DNA of 57,191 bases from Candidatus Brocadia sp. (GTDB lineage: Bacteria > Planctomycetota > Brocadiia > Brocadiales > Brocadiaceae): NCBI GenBank assembly GCA_021646415.1, contig SOEU01000020.1, forward strand, positions 1 through 57,191. Direction: 5' to 3'. The number at the start of each line of letters is the position of its first letter. The first letter of the stretch is position 1. Positions 27,745 to 37,231 of the stretch are shown piece by piece. The notes beneath the pieces are model-generated. The model saw only the letters and a program-made list of their open reading frames with translations, had not been told where the DNA came from and ran no database searches. The translations under genes and the position numbers were made by a program.

Positions 27745-30665
27745 TCACGCAGACTTTGCACGCTGAAGTCCATAATAAATCACCGTCAGCGCCATCATGT
27801 CGAATATCGCCCCAGGGTCAATATGCTTGGGATCTGCAAGCTCCTCATACCGGCTTCTTCCTTCGTAGGAATCCTGTATTGAATGATTCACCTGTCCGGC
27901 ATAGGTATTTTCTAAATAAAATACATCATCTTTGTGTATCCCGATAGTTGTCTGAATCTGCTCATCGTGCATTTTTTCCTCTGTCACTTCCTTTATGTAT
28001 AACGCCTCTTCATCCGAAATTTGAAATTTCTGGCGAATTTCACCAATCATATCCTGGACAGAGACCTTTTTGGGCGGTGGCCCCCCGCTGCTCTTACGGC
28101 CATTCTTGAGTTTTACTTCACCGGGGATAGATACTTCTCCTTTATATTTAACGCTGGCCTTCACAACGCTCGTCTTGCGTATCTGTTTCATCAGATCAGA
28201 GACGGAACCCTGTTTGATCAATTGCGGGCCCACATATTCAGCAAAAGCGGCAAATATACCAATGTATTCAGGATATTGAAAGAAACACGACAGGAAATGA
28301 TAACTCTTTACCAACCGTGCCATCAGATAGACAAATTTCTTGCGGTCGTCAGCGGCCTGAATCCGTTCCTGGAACCTCGTTCGAAGGGCGTTAACGGTAA
28401 ATTGCAACGCAGCATCATTGTTTCCGGCAATAAGCTGGACGACGTTCCCGGCATCAGCCTGTTTGAATACCCCTTGCGCAATAATCTCCTGATAATATTT
28501 GATGCATTGCTCTTTATCAGGCTCACTGCTGTCAAACGGGATACCCTTCCGGTATTTGCCGAAGGCCTTTAAAATAGCAGGTGCGTTGTTCGTAAAATCC
28601 ACAACAACAACGGTATCTTTGCCATCATGGCACCGGTTCAGCCTCGATACCGTTTGTACAGCATTCCGGTCAACAACCGCCTTGTCAAGAAACATACCTG
28701 CCAAAAGGGGCTGATCAAAACCTGTTTGAAACTTGCTTGCAACAACCATGAACCGGTAGTCATTGCCTTCAAAACGGTCTTCAATAAGTTCTCCGGGCCT
28801 AAGCCCATTGACTGCGAATTCTGTTATCAACTCATTCGTCTCCGGATGAACGAAATCCGAGAAGGCATACAGGACATTGAAATCACAGCCCGGCCTCTCC
28901 CTGAGTTTGTCCTTGAGAATCTGAAAATACCTGAGCCCGGCAAGCCGCGAGGTCGCAACAATCATCGCCTTTGCCCGTCCACCGATGAGCGGCTCGATCT
29001 TTTCCTCAAAGATGCGGAGCATTACCTCAGCCTTGTACTGAATCAGTCCTTCATCCTGAAAGGCAACGTTTTTTAATGCCTTGCTGACCACGCCCTTAGG
29101 ATAGACCTTTTCTTCCTCTGTGCCTGGAATAATCGGGCAATGCAGGTTGTAGAGTGTCTTGTATGATATGATCCCGGTGGCAACGTCGACGATATACCCT
29201 TCAGCAATCGCCTCTGCCTCGGAATAAGTATCGAAGGGATCTCCAAATAACTGTACTGTTGCCGGCGACGGTGTTGCAGTAAAGGCAACGAAGAGCTGAT
29301 TGCCCTCATGTGCCCGTATAATCTTTGCGATTTCTTCCTCAATATCTTCTTCAGCTTCGGGCAGGTCTCCGTCCGGTTCTTCCGGTTTCCGGAAAGGCAC
29401 CCGGATAGCAACCCCCATCTTGCCTTCCTGAGAGCGGTGTGCCTCGTCAATCAGGAAAGCCACACGCAATTTCTTCAAATCAGGGTCGCCTTCAATTTCG
29501 CCCAGTATCCATTCAAACTTCTGCAGGGTACTTACGACGATTGACTGGCCTCTCTTGAGAAACTCCTGCAGATTTTTTGCCTTCTTTGCATATCCAACAA
29601 CTTCCCTCAAATGGCTGAAATTCTCAAAATCGTCCCGGATGTTCTTATCCAGCGCCTTGCGGTCTGTGAGCACGAAAATCATATCCAGCACCTTCTCGTT
29701 TGTGCCGGGCTTATACAGACTATGCAGGCGATCGGCAAACCAGCAGATGGAGAGGGTCTTGCCCGATCCCGCAGAATGGTTGATAAGGTATTTCTTTCCC
29801 AACGCCCCGGTTGATGCAAAGTGAGAGAGCACATCCTGTGCTACATTTTGTACCATGCGCGACTGATGGTAACGAGGAAAAATCGTAAATGCAAGACGTT
29901 CAGGCTTGTCTTCCGCGGCCTCACGCTTTGGGACATAGACCAGGAAGAAGGATAACGCCTCCAGGATGGAATCCTTTGAAAGGGCATCGCGATAGAGGAA
30001 TTCGACAGGATATTCCTTTTCATTATCCGCCTTATTCGTCAATCCAGAATTGTGCCAGTGAAAGCCTTTCTCGCTGTGCGGGTCGGTTGCAACCATAACG
30101 TCAGAGGTATCCGCTGCAATATGGATAAAGGGGAGCTGAAAGATTCTGTCGCTGTGGTCTCTTTTGGCATATTGCCTGACGGCGTCATGGACGGTCTGAT
30201 TCTTCTCGTGCTTGAGTTCCATAGTTATGATGGGCAGACCATTCAGGAAAAAGACAAAATCAGGCCGCTTGCCACCTCTGATGATCAGTTCGGGCTTTAT
30301 CGCAATCCGGTTTTGCTCGTAGTGAAAGTTTGCGACGCTCTCGCTTGAGCGGGGTTTTGGGTAGTAGAGTTTGAACTCCAGTCCCCGCACCTTCAGGCCG
30401 TGGCGAATGATCGTCCACAAAGGCGCGACACGGAGTTCATCTTTCAACGCCCTGAATATTCATCCCGTGCATCCGTTCCGTAATCGCGCTCCAGGGATTC
30501 AAGGGTCTCCTTCTGTGTTGCTGTAATAAAGGCAATCAGGTGATCCTCAGCAAAATAGTATTCCGTGTCTGTGATCTCATCCTGTTCCAGCACGGCGTAC
30601 TTGTGTTCGCGTATGAGGTATTCGAAGATGTGTCGTTGGAACTTCTTTTCCGGTCCTTCAAACAT
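27745..30665 (-). pseudogene. hsdR: Type I restriction enzyme R subunit, one frameshift
   Basis: Two open frames make one full-length HsdR of about 970 residues. The first (30665-30444) gives the N-terminus MFEGPEKKFQRHIFEYLIRE to YGTDARDE. The second (from about 30460) continues FRALKDELRVAPLWTIIRHG. The join needs one extra T in TATTC (30455-30461 region), i.e. an apparent single-base loss. Motifs are otherwise intact: nuclease RPDFVFF...MELKHEKN (PD-ExK type), Walker A HSAGSGKT, helicase DEAHRSQEG and FTATPSP. It would cut and translocate DNA with HsdM/HsdS. It overlaps the small gene upstream by 8 bases. Either a real inactivating mutation or a sequencing error. Confidence 0.9.
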
Positions 30666-30855
30666 GATGGATCAGCTTTTCCTGTCTATCCTCATTCTGT
30701 TCAACAAATATTTTTACCACATGCCCGTTTTCGTAATAAACCAGTGGAGTATACGTTTGTTTGGCTATTTCCCTTGCCCTTTTTGCCGCCCTCAGCAACG
30801 CTGCTTCAACATTCGCAAGGTCTTTGTCATGTATCTGTATCTTTTTTTCATTCAT
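30658..30855 (-). CDS. Small antitoxin-like protein beside zeta-kinase remnant
   Basis: A 65-residue protein, behind AAGGAGAG: NVEAALLRAAKRAREIAKQT, then TPLVYYENGHVVKIFVEQN. The pattern (helical AA-R-A-A stretch, then a TPLV-hydrophobic/ENG-VV beta end) belongs to a widespread family of small proteins found next to zeta-like P-loop kinases. Its start overlaps the stop of the kinase remnant (ATGA) and its end overlaps hsdR, so translation is coupled on both sides. It appears intact while its partner is not. The antitoxin role is inferred from context. Confidence 0.65.
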   Translation of the reverse strand: MNEKKIQIHDKDLANVEAALLRAAKRAREIAKQTYTPLVYYENGHVVKIFVEQNEDRQEKLIHHV

Positions 30856-31368
30856 CTCTTCTCTCCTTCATCAAGAAGTTTTGATGTCCTGCCTGAGTTG
30901 TTGTAAAGAATCCAGGCGTCTACCAACTGCTTGTAAATGTGTTGAAAATTAGTAACTATTCAGCGTATTTTCGTTCACAATCACTACGAATGAACAAAAT
31001 ATTGATTATGTAATCCCGAAGGGATGTCATTATTATAGCATATCGTTATGCAAGTATGGTTAACCCCGTAGGGGTGACATGGTATCATTATTTTCTTGAT
31101 ATTTCACCCCTACGGGGTTGAATATTGTGGTGCGTTTTTTTCTATAATCATATCATCCCTTCGGGATTTTCCCGTCTGCCCGTTTTCCCTATTGGCTCCT
31201 AACTATTCTGAGAAAATATTCTCTGTCACCGTCAGTTTCGCTGATTTGCCATTCATCATTAACGAAAATAGGACAGCCTGCCTCATTGGGCAAAAACTCT
31301 TTGGCGAACGTTGTCTTGCCTGCCCCGTTAGGCCCCGCAATAATAACAATCTTCTTTTCTTTCACCAT
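30852..31368 (-). pseudogene. Zeta-toxin-like kinase, N- and C-terminal remnants
   Basis: Behind an AAGGA site, an ATG at 31368 opens [20 protein letters not shown] followed by [13 protein letters not shown], the Walker A region of zeta-like kinases, but the frame ends at 31189 after 59 residues. At 30947-30852 the C-terminus of the same family is recognisable (NFQHIYKQLVDAWILYNNSG). It ends in a TGA that overlaps the next start. The middle of the gene, about 240 bases, is filled by nested palindromes (31012-31168). The start overlaps the 3' end of hsdS. Enzyme activity is impossible in this form. Confidence 0.65.
31012..31168. repeat. Nested palindromic repeats (BIME-like)
   Basis: The outer arms AATCCCGAAGGGATG (31012-31026) and CATCCCTTCGGGATT (31154-31168) are perfect inverted copies, and each is itself near-palindromic. 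Inside, AACCCCGTAGGGGTGA (31062-31077) and TCACCCCTACGGGGTT (31104-31119) form a second inverted pair, again self-palindromic. The block sits where the middle of the kinase gene should be. Confidence 0.8.
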
Positions 31369-32691
31369 GTTGATCCTTTAAATCGTCTTCGGTAACCCGC
31401 CTTTTGCCGGTTACACATTCGTGGATAAGGGATTTGCGGTATTGCTGTAATGTCATAATCTGAGTCTCAATATTCTCCTTAAGCTTTTTAAAATCTGTAT
31501 TTTTTTCATCAAGATATTCACATATCTTATGTTGTTCTTTGGTTGGGGGAAGAGGCAACACAAAGGCATGAATCTCTCGAATGTTAAGTCCTTGCCGTGA
31601 TGCTCCACGAAATCCAGCAAAAATCTGTCTCTGTCCAGCATCAGAAGATATGAAATAAAATAGAAATTTGAAGAATACCTTCTTTATCGGTCTTATAATG
31701 CAGACATGCTGATTAACATTAGCTTCGCCAAAGCCATCACTGACATAGTGACAACGGCCAAGAGATGCGCCGGTAATATTAAGAAGAACATCTCCTGGAT
31801 AAACTTGTGTATTGGACATTGCTTCATGCTGTTCTTCTGTAATGTAAGCAATATCGTCGAGGCGTAAACCATCGAAATGAATATTCTGACTTCTGAACAA
31901 AGGTATTCCCTCGTCAACATAGACAGTTGCACCCCCCTCTGGAGTAATGCCACTGCCTATTTTCGTGGTTACATCCTTTAACCGATCCACTCTCCAAGGT
32001 CTTGGAATCTGCCCGATAAAACCTGCCCCGGAATCTTTCAATTCAACTGAATCATCTAGCCCGCGGGTGACGGCTTTGTGGATAATGGACTTCCGCAAGG
32101 CATCCAGCAATTCAAGCTGACGTCGCTTTGCCCCGATCGCCGCATCTATTGCCGCACAGGTCTCGTCGAGATAAGCGGCAATCCGGCACTGTTCGGATTT
32201 TGGTGGTAAATGAATTCTTGTATAATTAAGAAACCTTGAAGAGACGCGTTTCTGCCCCGCAGCACCTATCATATTTGTCTCTGCATAATCTCTGTAAACT
32301 GGATTGTATGTGTAGTAATAAAGAAATTTACCTTCAACCTTAGGTCCTGGGCGAAGGACATGGTATTCGGTACTGCCAAAAGCGTATTTCGTTGGCAATT
32401 TTCGACATAGGCCCCTTTGCCGTTCTCCATACAAGGTGTGATCTTAGCAAATAACACATCACCGACTTCAAAGTTGGTCAGTCCATTCGTTATAAGATCG
32501 TATTCTTCAGTGGTGCTTGTATCTATGTATCCCTTTTCAGAGACGGCCTCCATGGGTACGACTGTACATAATTCAGTTGGATCGGGTGCGCCATTGGAAA
32601 AACCAGGTGATAATTGTGCAGCATCCTTGATTCGATTGGGTTGCCATTCATCAGGAATATAACTAAGCCAAGACTCTGTTGTTTTTTGCAT
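31328..32691 (-). pseudogene. hsdS: Type I restriction specificity subunit, one frameshift
   Basis: Two frames together give a complete HsdS of about 450 residues. The N-terminal piece (32691 to about 32400) starts MQKTTESWLSYIPDEW and reads to ENGKGAYVEN. The second frame resumes KLPTKYAFGSTEYHV and runs to the end at 31328. One extra A in the GAAAATTG tract (near 32398-32403) restores the frame. Both target recognition domains are present, each followed by the conserved helical repeat (LDALRKSIIHKAVTRGL and LQQYRKSLIHECVTGK). It would set the DNA target for HsdM/HsdR. It overlaps the zeta-kinase remnant at its 3' end. Confidence 0.88.
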
Positions 32692-32713
32692 ACTTAGGTA
32701 CTTCCAAGCTCTG

Positions 32714-32791
32714 TTAAAATTCGGTCAGTTTTTTTTCCAGTTGCCAGAACTCATTTGACAACTCATTCGCCGGTTTATGCGGCTGGTATCA
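32714..32791 (-). pseudogene. Duplicate 3' end of an hsdM gene
   Basis: The minus strand reads YQPHKPANELSNEFWQLEKK and LTEF-stop. The intact hsdM ends in the similar YEPPKPADEILNEFWKLEKE. So a diverged second copy of the last ~25 codons of an hsdM lies directly upstream of hsdS, the position where an hsdM normally ends. It suggests an older hsdM-hsdS junction from which the rest was lost or displaced. Confidence 0.65.
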
Positions 32792-33264
32792 TACCTTCAC
32801 ATCAGCTGTGTTCTTTAGCCGCATGGGAATCCAATAATCTTGTTGCTTCATAATTTTGGTTCTTTCTCAAATGCTTGTCATGGTTCGACAAGCTCACCAC
32901 GACAAAGCTCACCACGACAAAGCTCACCACGACAAGGCTCCGACAGGCTCAGCCTGACAAGTTCTGCCTGACGATCTCAACCTGACAACTTGCAATACCC
33001 GTCATCTTGAGCCCTTCGATGAACTCCTGACTGGTTTGTCAAAGCATGATTATCATCCTGAACCTGCCATGGTTCGACAGGCGTTCGATTGAACTCACGC
33101 CGAAGGCTCACCATGACAGGGGACATTGTCACCGAAGCCTGTCAAAACACAACTTTTGTCCTGAGCCTGCAAAACACAACTGTTATCCTGAGCCTGTCAA
33201 AACACAACTGTCATCCTGAGCCTGCAAAACACAACTGTCATCCTGAGCCTGCAAAACACAACTG
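32792..33264. repeat. Repeat-filled spacer between hsdS and GIY-YIG gene
   Basis: No real gene. It contains copies of a 'ttcgacaagctcacc / cctgagcctgtcgaagg' repeat family in both orientations: three copies of cacgacaaagctcac-type units at about 32888-32935, and from about 33138 to 33290 five to six tandem 27-29-base units ending in acaactgtcatcctgagcctg. The plus-strand open frame across it encodes only the repeat (CHPEPVEG-like text). Confidence 0.75.
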
Positions 33265-33663
33265 TCATCCTGAGCCTGTCGAAGGAGGACTGGCATCGGA
33301 GTCCCCACTATGACTCCCCTTGACATCCCGAACCTTTGGAGTAAGTTTAGTCGAACGATCATTTGAACTGCTTGTCGAATTGCCGCTTTTAGATAATTTC
33401 ACCAAACCTTCAAAATCCCTGGCGATTAATGCCTCTTTCTTCCTCCTCGTCCAGCCTTTTATCTGCTTCTCCCTCACGATTGCATCCATAACATTGGTAA
33501 ATTCTTCAACACGTACCAATTTCACAGGCCTTTTATCATGGGTATAACACCCTTTAATGAGACCCTCCTGATGCTCATAAAGTCGTCTTTCTATGTTGTT
33601 GGTTACACCCGTATAATAACTACCATCAGAGCATTGTAAGATATAAGTATAGTAGCTTTTCAT
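33265..33663 (-). CDS. GIY-YIG domain endonuclease-like protein
   Basis: A 132-residue protein starting MKSYYTYILQCSDGSYYTGV. The GIY-YIG fold of UvrC-like nucleases is complete in the first 90 residues (TNNIERRLYEHQEG, THDKRPVKLVRVEEF, EKQIKGWTRRKKEALI). The last 40 residues (SSSNDRSTKLTP... to PPSTGSG) are low-complexity and encoded by the adjoining repeat array, so the natural C-terminus has been extended into repeat DNA. This YhbQ-like class of small proteins is common, mobile and of uncertain function. It sits inside the hsdM-hsdS gap. Confidence 0.8.
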   Translation of the reverse strand: MKSYYTYILQCSDGSYYTGVTNNIERRLYEHQEGLIKGCYTHDKRPVKLVRVEEFTNVMDAIVREKQIKGWTRRKKEALIARDFEGLVKLSKSGNSTSSSNDRSTKLTPKVRDVKGSHSGDSDASPPSTGSG

Positions 33664-34107
33664 AAGTTTCATAAATAGCGTTTGTCATGGTTCGACAAGC
33701 TCACCACGACAAGCTCACCACGACAAGCTCACCACGACAAGCTCACCACGACAAGCTCACCACGACAAGCTCACCACGACAAGGCTTCGATAGACGTTCG
33801 GCTGAGCTCATGCCGAAGGCTCAGCCTGACAATTTCACATTGACAGGGACATTGTCACCCTGAGCTTGTCGAAGGATGACCGGCACTCAGGATGACAGTT
33901 TTACGATACCTGGACATGATGACAGGTTTACGATGGCATCCTTTGTCACACTACAGTAAACTACTCATCGGAAAGTGTCCAACTATTATTGACACAGAGG
34001 GCCTTCGGCGTGAGCTCTGTCGAACACTTGCCGAGTTGTCACCCTGAGTTTGTCGAAGGGTGACATGGAATTAAGTTGTCCAGTTTGAACGAAAACAAGC
34101 TCATGTT
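33664..34107. repeat. 14-base tandem array and dispersed repeats before hsdM end
   Basis: Six exact head-to-tail copies of GACAAGCTCACCAC (33694-33777) and a partial seventh. Beyond it (33785-34090) come degenerate copies of the same family, including tcaccctgagcttgtcgaagg forms at 33855 and 34039 in the opposite orientation. No gene is supported here. No unique spacers separate the units, so it is not a CRISPR array. Confidence 0.85.
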
Positions 34108-36167
34108 TCATTTCAATTTCATCAACACTTCCTCAGCTTCTTTCTCCAATTTCCAAAACTCATTTAAAATCTCATCCGCCGGTTTGGGCGGCTCGTAGCG
34201 ATAGAAATACTTGTTCGGCAGAATCTCATATCCAAGCTGGGGGCTGTCCTGCCATCGGATAATCTGTTTGCCGATTTCACGTTTCAGGAATTCCTCAATA
34301 TCCTCGCCGTACTGAATGTACTCGTAATCTTCCACATAATGGCGGTGGGTGAATTCGGCTGAGACTTCAAGGGAATTGATAAATAATTTAATCGCCTTGC
34401 TCTTTTCAGTGGCAGTCTTAATATCAGATGCCAAGGCATTGATCTCGGTTGAAAATGCCTCTTTTACTTTTTTTTCAAAAAGCTTCACAAAATCGGAATC
34501 CGGAGAAAGTGTAAATGCAATCCCATGCTCTGAATTTCCGTATTTCAGATGTATGCGAAACCCCAGGTCGCCTGCATAAAATTCCTGTTCTTTCTTTATA
34601 TTGGCAGCCGTAAAGGTCTTTGTATACGGTTCGGTGATGTATGCGGGCTGATCATTTTCGTCGGTCTGCCAGAAGACAACGTTTACCTTGTGATAGGCAA
34701 AATCCTTTGTATTGAATATCTTTACACACTCATCCTGGCATCCCTTTTTCCAGCCGTTGCAGTAGCGTTCTTCAATCCATTGCCTGTGGTGGTCGAGGAT
34801 CCGGTTTCGCTTATTTCCGAAGGATTTCGGTTCTTTTTCATATTGCTGCCGCGCATCTATAATCATCACCCGTCCTTTATGAGAAGGAGGCTTATTGTTC
34901 GTCAGGAGCCAGACGTAGGTGAAAATACCGGTGTTGTAGAAAAGCTGGTCGGGCAGCATTACAATGGCGTCCAGCCAGTCATTTTCCAATATCCAGCGGC
35001 GGATTTCGCTCTCGCCTGAGCCGCAGTCGCCGTTGCTGAGCGGCGATCCATTGAAAATAATGGCAATACGGCTACCACCCTGATCCACTGGTTTCATCTT
35101 TGCCAGCATCGTTTGGAGAAACAGAAGCGCCCCATCATTGGTACGGGGCATCCCGGCCGCATAGCGTGTGGACTGGAACTCCTCGCCTCTGTCTCATATC
35201 CGTCCTTGCCTCCCCAGGTGACGCCGAACGGTGGATTACTGAGCATGTAATCAAACCGGTGGTTCTGGCCTGCGAGCTGGTCACCAGGCTCACGGTTTTG
35301 CTTTGAATGTGGGATGAGCGAATTGCCGTAACAAATCTCTGCCTGTCTGTCATCCTTGATCAGCATATCCGCCTTGCAGATGGCATAGTTGGCAGGCTGA
35401 AGCTCGTGTCCGTGCAAAGTGACAAACCGCTCCACATCCTCTCTCGCTTTATCGGTTCTTGCCTTATCCAGAAGGTGTTCCTTTGCAACAGAGAGCATAC
35501 CTCCCGTCCCGCAGGCGGGATCATAAATAGAAATATGCTTCGTGGGGGCAGGGATATCAAGCAATTCCACCATGAGGCGAATGACCTCCCGTGGCGTGAA
35601 ATGCTCTCCCGCCTCTTCGCCGCTCTGTTCTGAAAACCGGCGTAAAAGTTCTTCATAGATATATCCCATTTCAAGATTTGAGAGATGTTCCGGTCCCAAT
35701 GGTTCAGTGGCGTATTGACTGAGAATGGGAGAAAGCCTGGCGTTCTTCACCATGCGCCCGATCACGGCGCGATAGTCAAAATGATCGATAATGTCCTGGA
35801 TGTTATCGGAAAAGCCGTTGATGTAATCACGGAAGTTTTTCTCCATCAAGGTTGGGTCTTCCTTGCATATACCCTGCAATGTCCAATTGGTTTTATTCGA
35901 GAATGGAATTTCTTTGGGATTGAGTTCAAGTTCCTTGACCAGTTTCTCAAGTTTACTTTCAGTAATATCAGGTCTTTTCTTTCGAATCTCCTCAGCCTTC
36001 TTTTTCCGCCAGTCAATCAGGACACATTCCAGCCGCCGTATGACAATAATGGGCAAGATAACGCTCTGGTATTCGTAGGCCTTAAATTTACCTCGCAGCC
36101 GCTCGGCAGATTTCCAGATTTCATTGGCGAGGTTGTTTAATTTTGATTTGTTCAGTACCGTTGTCAC
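34108..36167 (-). pseudogene. hsdM: Type I methyltransferase M subunit, one frameshift
   Basis: Two frames give one HsdM of about 690 residues. The first (GTG start at 36167) runs from MTTVLNKSKLNNLANEIWKS through the AdoMet-binding YDPACGTGGM and catalytic SNPPFG to WGGKDGYETEA. The second frame continues EEFQSTRYAAGMPRTNDG and covers the remaining C-terminal half. The break near 35185-35190 is explained by loss of one base, most simply one G from GCGGAGGAG. All methyltransferase motifs are intact. It would methylate adenine with HsdS. This is the first gene of the minus-strand restriction operon. Confidence 0.9.
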
Positions 36168-36913
36168 AGAATAGTGTCTTTACGTTTATGCACCTTATAT
36201 TGAATAATTTTGATTAATGACTCTCTCCTTACCTCCCCACATTCCATATTCCACATAATACTGAAAATATATTTAAAGTTACAAGTGATAAGTTTCAAGC
36301 CATGAGCAGTTTCTGGTCTGATTTTACTAGGATTACACCGTTTTGTCCTATTTGTTGCCCTTCTTAGAGGTATTACCTTTTTCCTTAAAGCCCTGCTGTA
36401 CCTGTAAATTCATATTATCTAATTCATCATTCATTTGAAAATAGGTATTACCTATTTCCCTTTTTGTCTTTTGCCATTGTGCGTTCCGACCTCTGAAATT
36501 GGCTTTTTGCAGCTTGCTCATGATTGATTTTAAGGTCGTTGCGATCAATCTCTACGTCGTTGTTTGGATTTTGACGTTCAGGATTGGGTTGCAGGGATTA
36601 TGTGAAAACCGGCAGCTATAAAATGTCGGTCAAAGGCCGCGACTTTAATGCACCTTTATATCTTCTCAGGAAGCAAAAAAATTATTTCTGACATTTTATG
36701 CCATACAATAATTCATCAATTATTTCATTATTCGTATGACCTATATCTACTGGGGGCAGATGAAAAAAAGGATCATCCTTTTTTATCGGAACTGGGTTTG
36801 TTTTTCTTTCTAGGAATTTTATGGATTTTACATCTTCTTTTTTTGCTTTACTGTACTCATTTTTTATATTTACATAATTACAAAACATTTGTCAATGGAA
36901 ATTACTGGTAAAT
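36168..36913. other. Region between hsdM and the lipoprotein gene
   Basis: About 745 AT-rich bases, apart from one weak minus-strand open frame (36521-36348) listed separately. The open frames on both strands of 36648-36911 have no ribosome binding sites or recognisable sequence. Upstream signals for hsdM should lie in 36168-36350. Confidence 0.35.
36348..36521 (-). CDS. Possible small basic protein
   Basis: Fifty-seven codons, MSKLQKANFRGRNAQWQKTK to KEKGNTSKKGNK, basic and rich in Asn/Gln, largely helical in character. There is no clear ribosome binding site and I know no family for it. It could be a real small gene or chance in AT-rich DNA. Low confidence. Confidence 0.25.
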   Translation of the reverse strand: MSKLQKANFRGRNAQWQKTKREIGNTYFQMNDELDNMNLQVQQGFKEKGNTSKKGNK

Positions 36914-37183
36914 ATGGAGTATAGTAGCTTTACAGGAAATCTTAAATTTGCCGAGAAATTATCAAAGATGATAATAAGGACTTTCGTTGCATCAATCTTA
37001 TGCATTATGATTGCCGGTTGTGCATCCTTACCACCTGTTGAAGATAATCAGGCAGAACGCCAGGTAATCAATATATACGATAGTAAGGGAAACGTAAAAG
37101 AGCACGTGATTATCAAAGATGATTATGTTACGATTTATGATAAGGACTGGAAGACAAAGGGGCATGGAAAGGTGCAAAAATAG
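36914..37183 (+). CDS. Small lipoprotein, unknown
   Basis: An 89-residue protein with a type II signal: RTFVASILCIMIAGC, with Cys35 as the lipid-modified residue. A short mature domain of about 54 residues follows (QVINIYDSKGNVKEHVIIKD, DYVTIYDKDWKTKGHGKVQK), a two-strand repeat-like pattern (IYDSKGN, IYDKDWK). The true start may be the internal ATG at residue 19 (MIIRTF). Envelope location is expected and function is unknown. The same frame continues past its TAG stop into the next open frame at 37232. Confidence 0.6.
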   Translation: MEYSSFTGNLKFAEKLSKMIIRTFVASILCIMIAGCASLPPVEDNQAERQVINIYDSKGNVKEHVIIKDDYVTIYDKDWKTKGHGKVQK

Positions 37184-37231
37184 CAGAAATGTTGGGTTTC
37201 GTACCTCAACTCAACCAATGCTATCCAGTAT

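Noticed and set aside
33089-33313. Plus-strand open frame of 74 codons rich in His-Cys-Pro-Glu
   Set aside because: It only translates the tandem repeat (CHPEPVEG-like text), with no ribosome binding site.
33694-33785. Possible CRISPR array
   Set aside because: Units are 14 bases head-to-tail with no unique spacers, and no cas genes are near.
36648-36911. Overlapping open frames on both strands
   Set aside because: Both are low-complexity, hydrophobic or Lys-rich text expected from AT-rich DNA; neither has start signals.
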